From Lineus longissimus (lineage: Eukaryota > Nemertea > Pilidiophora > Heteronemertea > Lineidae), in the NCBI RefSeq assembly GCF_910592395.1, contig NC_088319.1, forward strand, positions 13,890,001-13,954,000: a DNA stretch of 64,000 nucleotides, read 5' to 3'. Below the pieces are notes generated by a model. The model did not search any database. It was not told the origin of the DNA and was given only the letters and a program-made list of their open reading frames with translations. This document shows positions 61,018 to 64,000 of the stretch, piece after piece. A program made the translations under genes and the position numbers. Each line of letters starts with the position of its first letter. The first letter of the stretch is position 1.

Positions 61018-62845
61018 CCAAAAAACCCACATAATTTACTAATGGCATTTTTTTTCTGAAGATTTGCGAATCGCGGAGGTATCGAGACACGTCCTCCAAC
61101 CATAGTATCTATAGACGGAAACCGATGGGCGCATATTTTCAGATATGATGAAAATAACGTCCTTTTTTTAAAACTGATTTGACGAGTAGCAACATGGAAC
61201 ACACGTGCACCCTTTAAAGAGCCGTTTACTCTTAAAAGTAAAGGTTTTTTAGCTTTCGGAAAACCTTTTAGGCCGGTTTTCAGTGGCCATGAATATGCAT
61301 TCGTAGAGGTTATTCAGGAAGAGAAGAACGACTTGAGTTTTTTCCACAAGCCTAAATACCATGAGAGATATTTCATTTCTCTGAAAGCTGCCAACGGGTG
61401 CATATTTGTCCTGGAGCTTTTTGCCTCCTGCCCACCTCAAACTACTACAATAAGCTATTGATTTTTTTCAAGAGATGTTCGCATGTAATTCGTGGCGAAA
61501 GGTGTACATTTCACCCAGAGCAGATATTGTACATGTGTCCATGGTCGCGGCGTTGTAAACACTTGACTTTCCAGCACAACAGAAACAAACAAATAACTCT
61601 GTTCTTCGCCGTGCAGTTTAGAAGATTCGTAATAGCACGGCAATCTATGATGTGCCAGATCTGCAATATTGGCAAGAAAAGCAAATTCTTGACCTTAAAA
61701 AAACAGAAAAACAATGCTTTTCCAGGTGAATGTCTGCTAGGCTTCTCTGTATGAATTGATCGAAGGACAGGTTCGTTCGTTCAAAATTTGCATGTTAAGT
61801 TCCACCGAGGGAGCGCGTGCATTTACTGAACTGCGTCAATGTTTATAGGTTGTATGTAAACAATGTACATGGATATGTATGGTCTTTAATAGAGGCTATA
61901 AAGAAATGACTGCATGCCGGGCATTCTATTGTTTTTAGATTCTTTGGATGCCTCGCACGTTCAACTCGAATGTTATTTCAAAAGCTAAGCAAACAGATTA
62001 AGGATACGTTTTCATATTGTAGGCGCGTTGTAATTCTATCATCACGTTCTATCACGTTGTTATGCGTCAATCCATGATGAACTTCTTGCTAAAGCATTTA
62101 TCGCACAGAAGGCGAAGTGATGACGTAGTGTCACGTAGATTACTTGTGGTCCACACAACAGCAGTGCTGAAATTTATACTTCGTACGTATTTACGCAATC
62201 GTCAAACATATATCATGAACTCGCTATCGTTTGCCTTCACACTGTGAGACGACCAAGAACTGGTGCAAGTCACTTTCATTAGTCGCGGAAACAGATAGAG
62301 CAACGGAAGTTTGACAGACTCAGTCCACTGAAACCCGCAGTGAGGAAGTCATAGGATAATTGCATTACACCAAGAAATGATGCAACACACAGGAAAGGTA
62401 TCAGACGGGTCCAATGACATTTGTACTGAGATCACGCACCGGTAACCGCGGCTACTTACAATAACGAATGCCGCTAAGCTAGGCGGATTATAAGGATTAG
62501 GAAATTATTGGGTTCGTTCCGCAACATCCAAGTTGCCGTCCTTCATGAAGAAATGTACGTGTTCCCGGCAAGGTAAACTATATATATATCACCATCTATC
62601 GATTGCATCGTTTAGTCTAACTCCCCTGGCTTCCTGTACGAAACATCTGTGTTTTTCTCCATTGTTGTTATTAAGGCAGTTAAGACAGAACAAGGTTTTC
62701 AAGTTAACCGATCTGGTACACACTACATTCAGATATATACCAGATGTGTACGATCATTAAAGGTTGAATTAGGTCTTTAAGTAGCGGGGCGCACTCTCCA
62801 CTAACGGATGCACTCATGAGAGAAAAGCTTTTAACCGAACTTTTA

Positions 62846-63454
62846 CTAAATTATTTTCAACTGTTGATCACAGTTGTTGCAGCGCTAAGGCAGAAACAAC
62901 CAACAGACAACACACTGCGTGTTCCAATAACGTCAGCAACATCATCGACTGAACCCCAAACCATGAATCTCAGGAAGCATTGTGGAGAGCAGACGAAACT
63001 TATGAATAATTAGTGGGCACGGAAACCCATAGGATGGGATCAGGGAAAGTGATTTGTTGAATATTTTTATGTTAAATCCAAAGAGTTTCATCAGCTTATT
63101 CTGCTCGACGTGAGGCACCTTGCACTCTAACTAGTCAAAACTAATGAAACTAAATTATTTTCAACTGTTGATCACAGTTGTTGCAGCGCTAAGGCAGAAA
63201 CAACCAACAGACAACACACTGCGTGTCCCAATAACGTCAGCAACATCATCGACTGAACCCCAAACCATGATTCTCAGGAAGCATTGTGGAGCACAGACGA
63301 AACTTATGAATCATTAGTGGGCACGGAAACCCATAGGATGGGATCAGGGCAAGTGATTTGTTAAATATTTTTATGTTAAATTCAAAGAGTTTCATCAGCT
63401 TACTCTGCTTGACGTGAGGCACCTTGCACTCTAACAAGTCCAAACTAATGAAAC
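62846..63454. repeat. Recent tandem duplication, two copies of 304 bp
   Basis: Every landmark recurs at a constant 304-base offset: CTGTTGATCACAGTTG, CAGCGCTAAGGCAG, CCAATAACGTCAGCAAC, GGAAGCATTGTGGAG, GGCACGGAAACCC and TTTCATCAGCTTA. By eye the copies differ at roughly one position in 30. Neither copy holds a long frame. Alignment-collapse or haplotype duplication in the assembly is an alternative to a real tandem duplication. Confidence 0.93.
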
Positions 63455-63491
63455 TCTTTGGATGTAATCTAAAAATATTCAACAAATCACT
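63352..63491. repeat. Hairpin, 44-bp arms, 52-base loop, at the end of the 304-bp duplication
   Basis: The left arm 63352-63395 (AGTGATTTGTTRAATATTTT to AGAGTTTCAT) and the right arm 63448-63491 are inverted copies of equal length with a few mismatches. The equivalent left arm is also present in the first copy at 63048-63091 but has no partner there. Equal arms of this length suggest terminal inverted repeats of a small foldback element into which, or from which, the duplication arose. Confidence 0.75.
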
Positions 63492-64000
63492 GTCACGGTT
63501 TGAAGTGCGTATTTTACGCGAGGAAGAAGATTAATATTAAGATCCTTCAAAATGAAGCTTAAATGCAATCAATTTGCTACTTGCTAATTAGGCTTAGACT
63601 TTGTGTCGAGAAAGGATGAAGCTAATTGATGTTCACTTACCTAATGAATTGCTTTACAGCATAATCATCTGAATTCCTTTTTTTAAATGGATGCCGTGAA
63701 TTATTTCTACCAATCTATTTGTTGTGCAACTAAAATACTCTGTTTTTAATTCGATCAAAGCATGGAATTTTGCTTCCAGATAACTATTACATGTACTGTA
63801 CATGTGTACACGTATAAGGAGTTTCAGAACATGATTATGAAGAAGCACGTGAATGAGGTTTTCAGCGGAATGAAAAACTATAAGAGGTTTTTCACCATCT
63901 TTAAAAGGGGGGTTTCATTTTATCGAAAAACCTCTCCGGAGTGCACATTCGTGTTAGCCGAAAAAAATTGAAAGGTTTTTCAAAATGTCGAACACGTTTA
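63492..64000. other. Non-coding stretch at the window end
   Basis: No gene is recognised. A plus-strand frame (63762-63971) runs toward the edge without a recognisable domain. TACATGTACTGTACATGT near 63788 is a nested palindrome. Confidence 0.3.

Larger units (their letters stand above)
56346..62845. other. Non-coding stretch with simple repeats
   Basis: No gene is recognised over 6.5 kb. It contains a poly-G run, a TA dinucleotide run, a short ATC repeat near 60140, and an interval at 58740-58860 dense in CGAAG/CTTCG words. A 118-codon plus-strand frame (61398-61754) is Cys- and Lys-rich but matches no family I recognise. Confidence 0.3.

Overview
The window looks like part of a marine invertebrate genome, probably a lophotrochozoan. 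It is AT-rich and sparsely coding, and its stop-free reading frames are short. The palindrome TACATGTA recurs (for example near 3,790, 11,810, 20,930, 29,350, 47,040 and 63,790). The one unmistakable gene encodes a class A GPCR of a type common in molluscs, annelids and brachiopods. I cannot name the species. No bacterial-style operon, CRISPR array, rRNA or intact tRNA gene is visible.

Left end: positions 215-1465 (minus strand) hold a complete single-exon coding sequence for a rhodopsin-like receptor. A short 5' UTR intron (1467-1565), an untranslated leader exon and a possible TATA box near 1685-1690 lie upstream. The next 60 kb contain no reading frame that is convincing on length alone. 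They read as introns or intergenic DNA with scattered short exon candidates. The better candidates are on the minus strand: 17448-17572 (Ig-like strand pattern, good splice sites on both sides) and 28611-28809 (galactose-binding, discoidin- or fucolectin-like pattern, with decayed relatives just upstream). Very short candidates lie at 50489-50530, 46960-46999, 22481-22519 and 13062-13129. Four of these short ones and the Ig-like exon have compatible splice phases in order. They could belong to one long minus-strand gene, but this is a hypothesis.

Mobile DNA: a tRNA-derived SINE (42434-42824) has a perfect 14-bp target-site duplication. The 3' end of a CR1/L2-type LINE lies at about 51530-51910 with a TTGA-repeat tail. 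A 457-bp foldback element (12424-12880) has arms containing ATTACG hexamers. A dispersed repeat occurs at 17960-18128 and, inverted, at 54255-54405. Several hairpins and paired palindromes look like remnants of small non-autonomous elements or structured RNA precursors.

Tandem repeats: an 81-bp minisatellite (19104-19427), a 17-bp minisatellite (39523-39676), a 164-bp duplication (16898-17181) and a recent 304-bp duplication (62846-63454) whose second unit ends in a 44-bp-arm hairpin. From about 36.6 to 42.1 kb several unrelated, decayed tandem repeats with periods of about 116-167 bp lie close together. Positions of weak exon candidates depend on splice-site reading by eye. Transcript data or protein homology searches would be needed to settle them.
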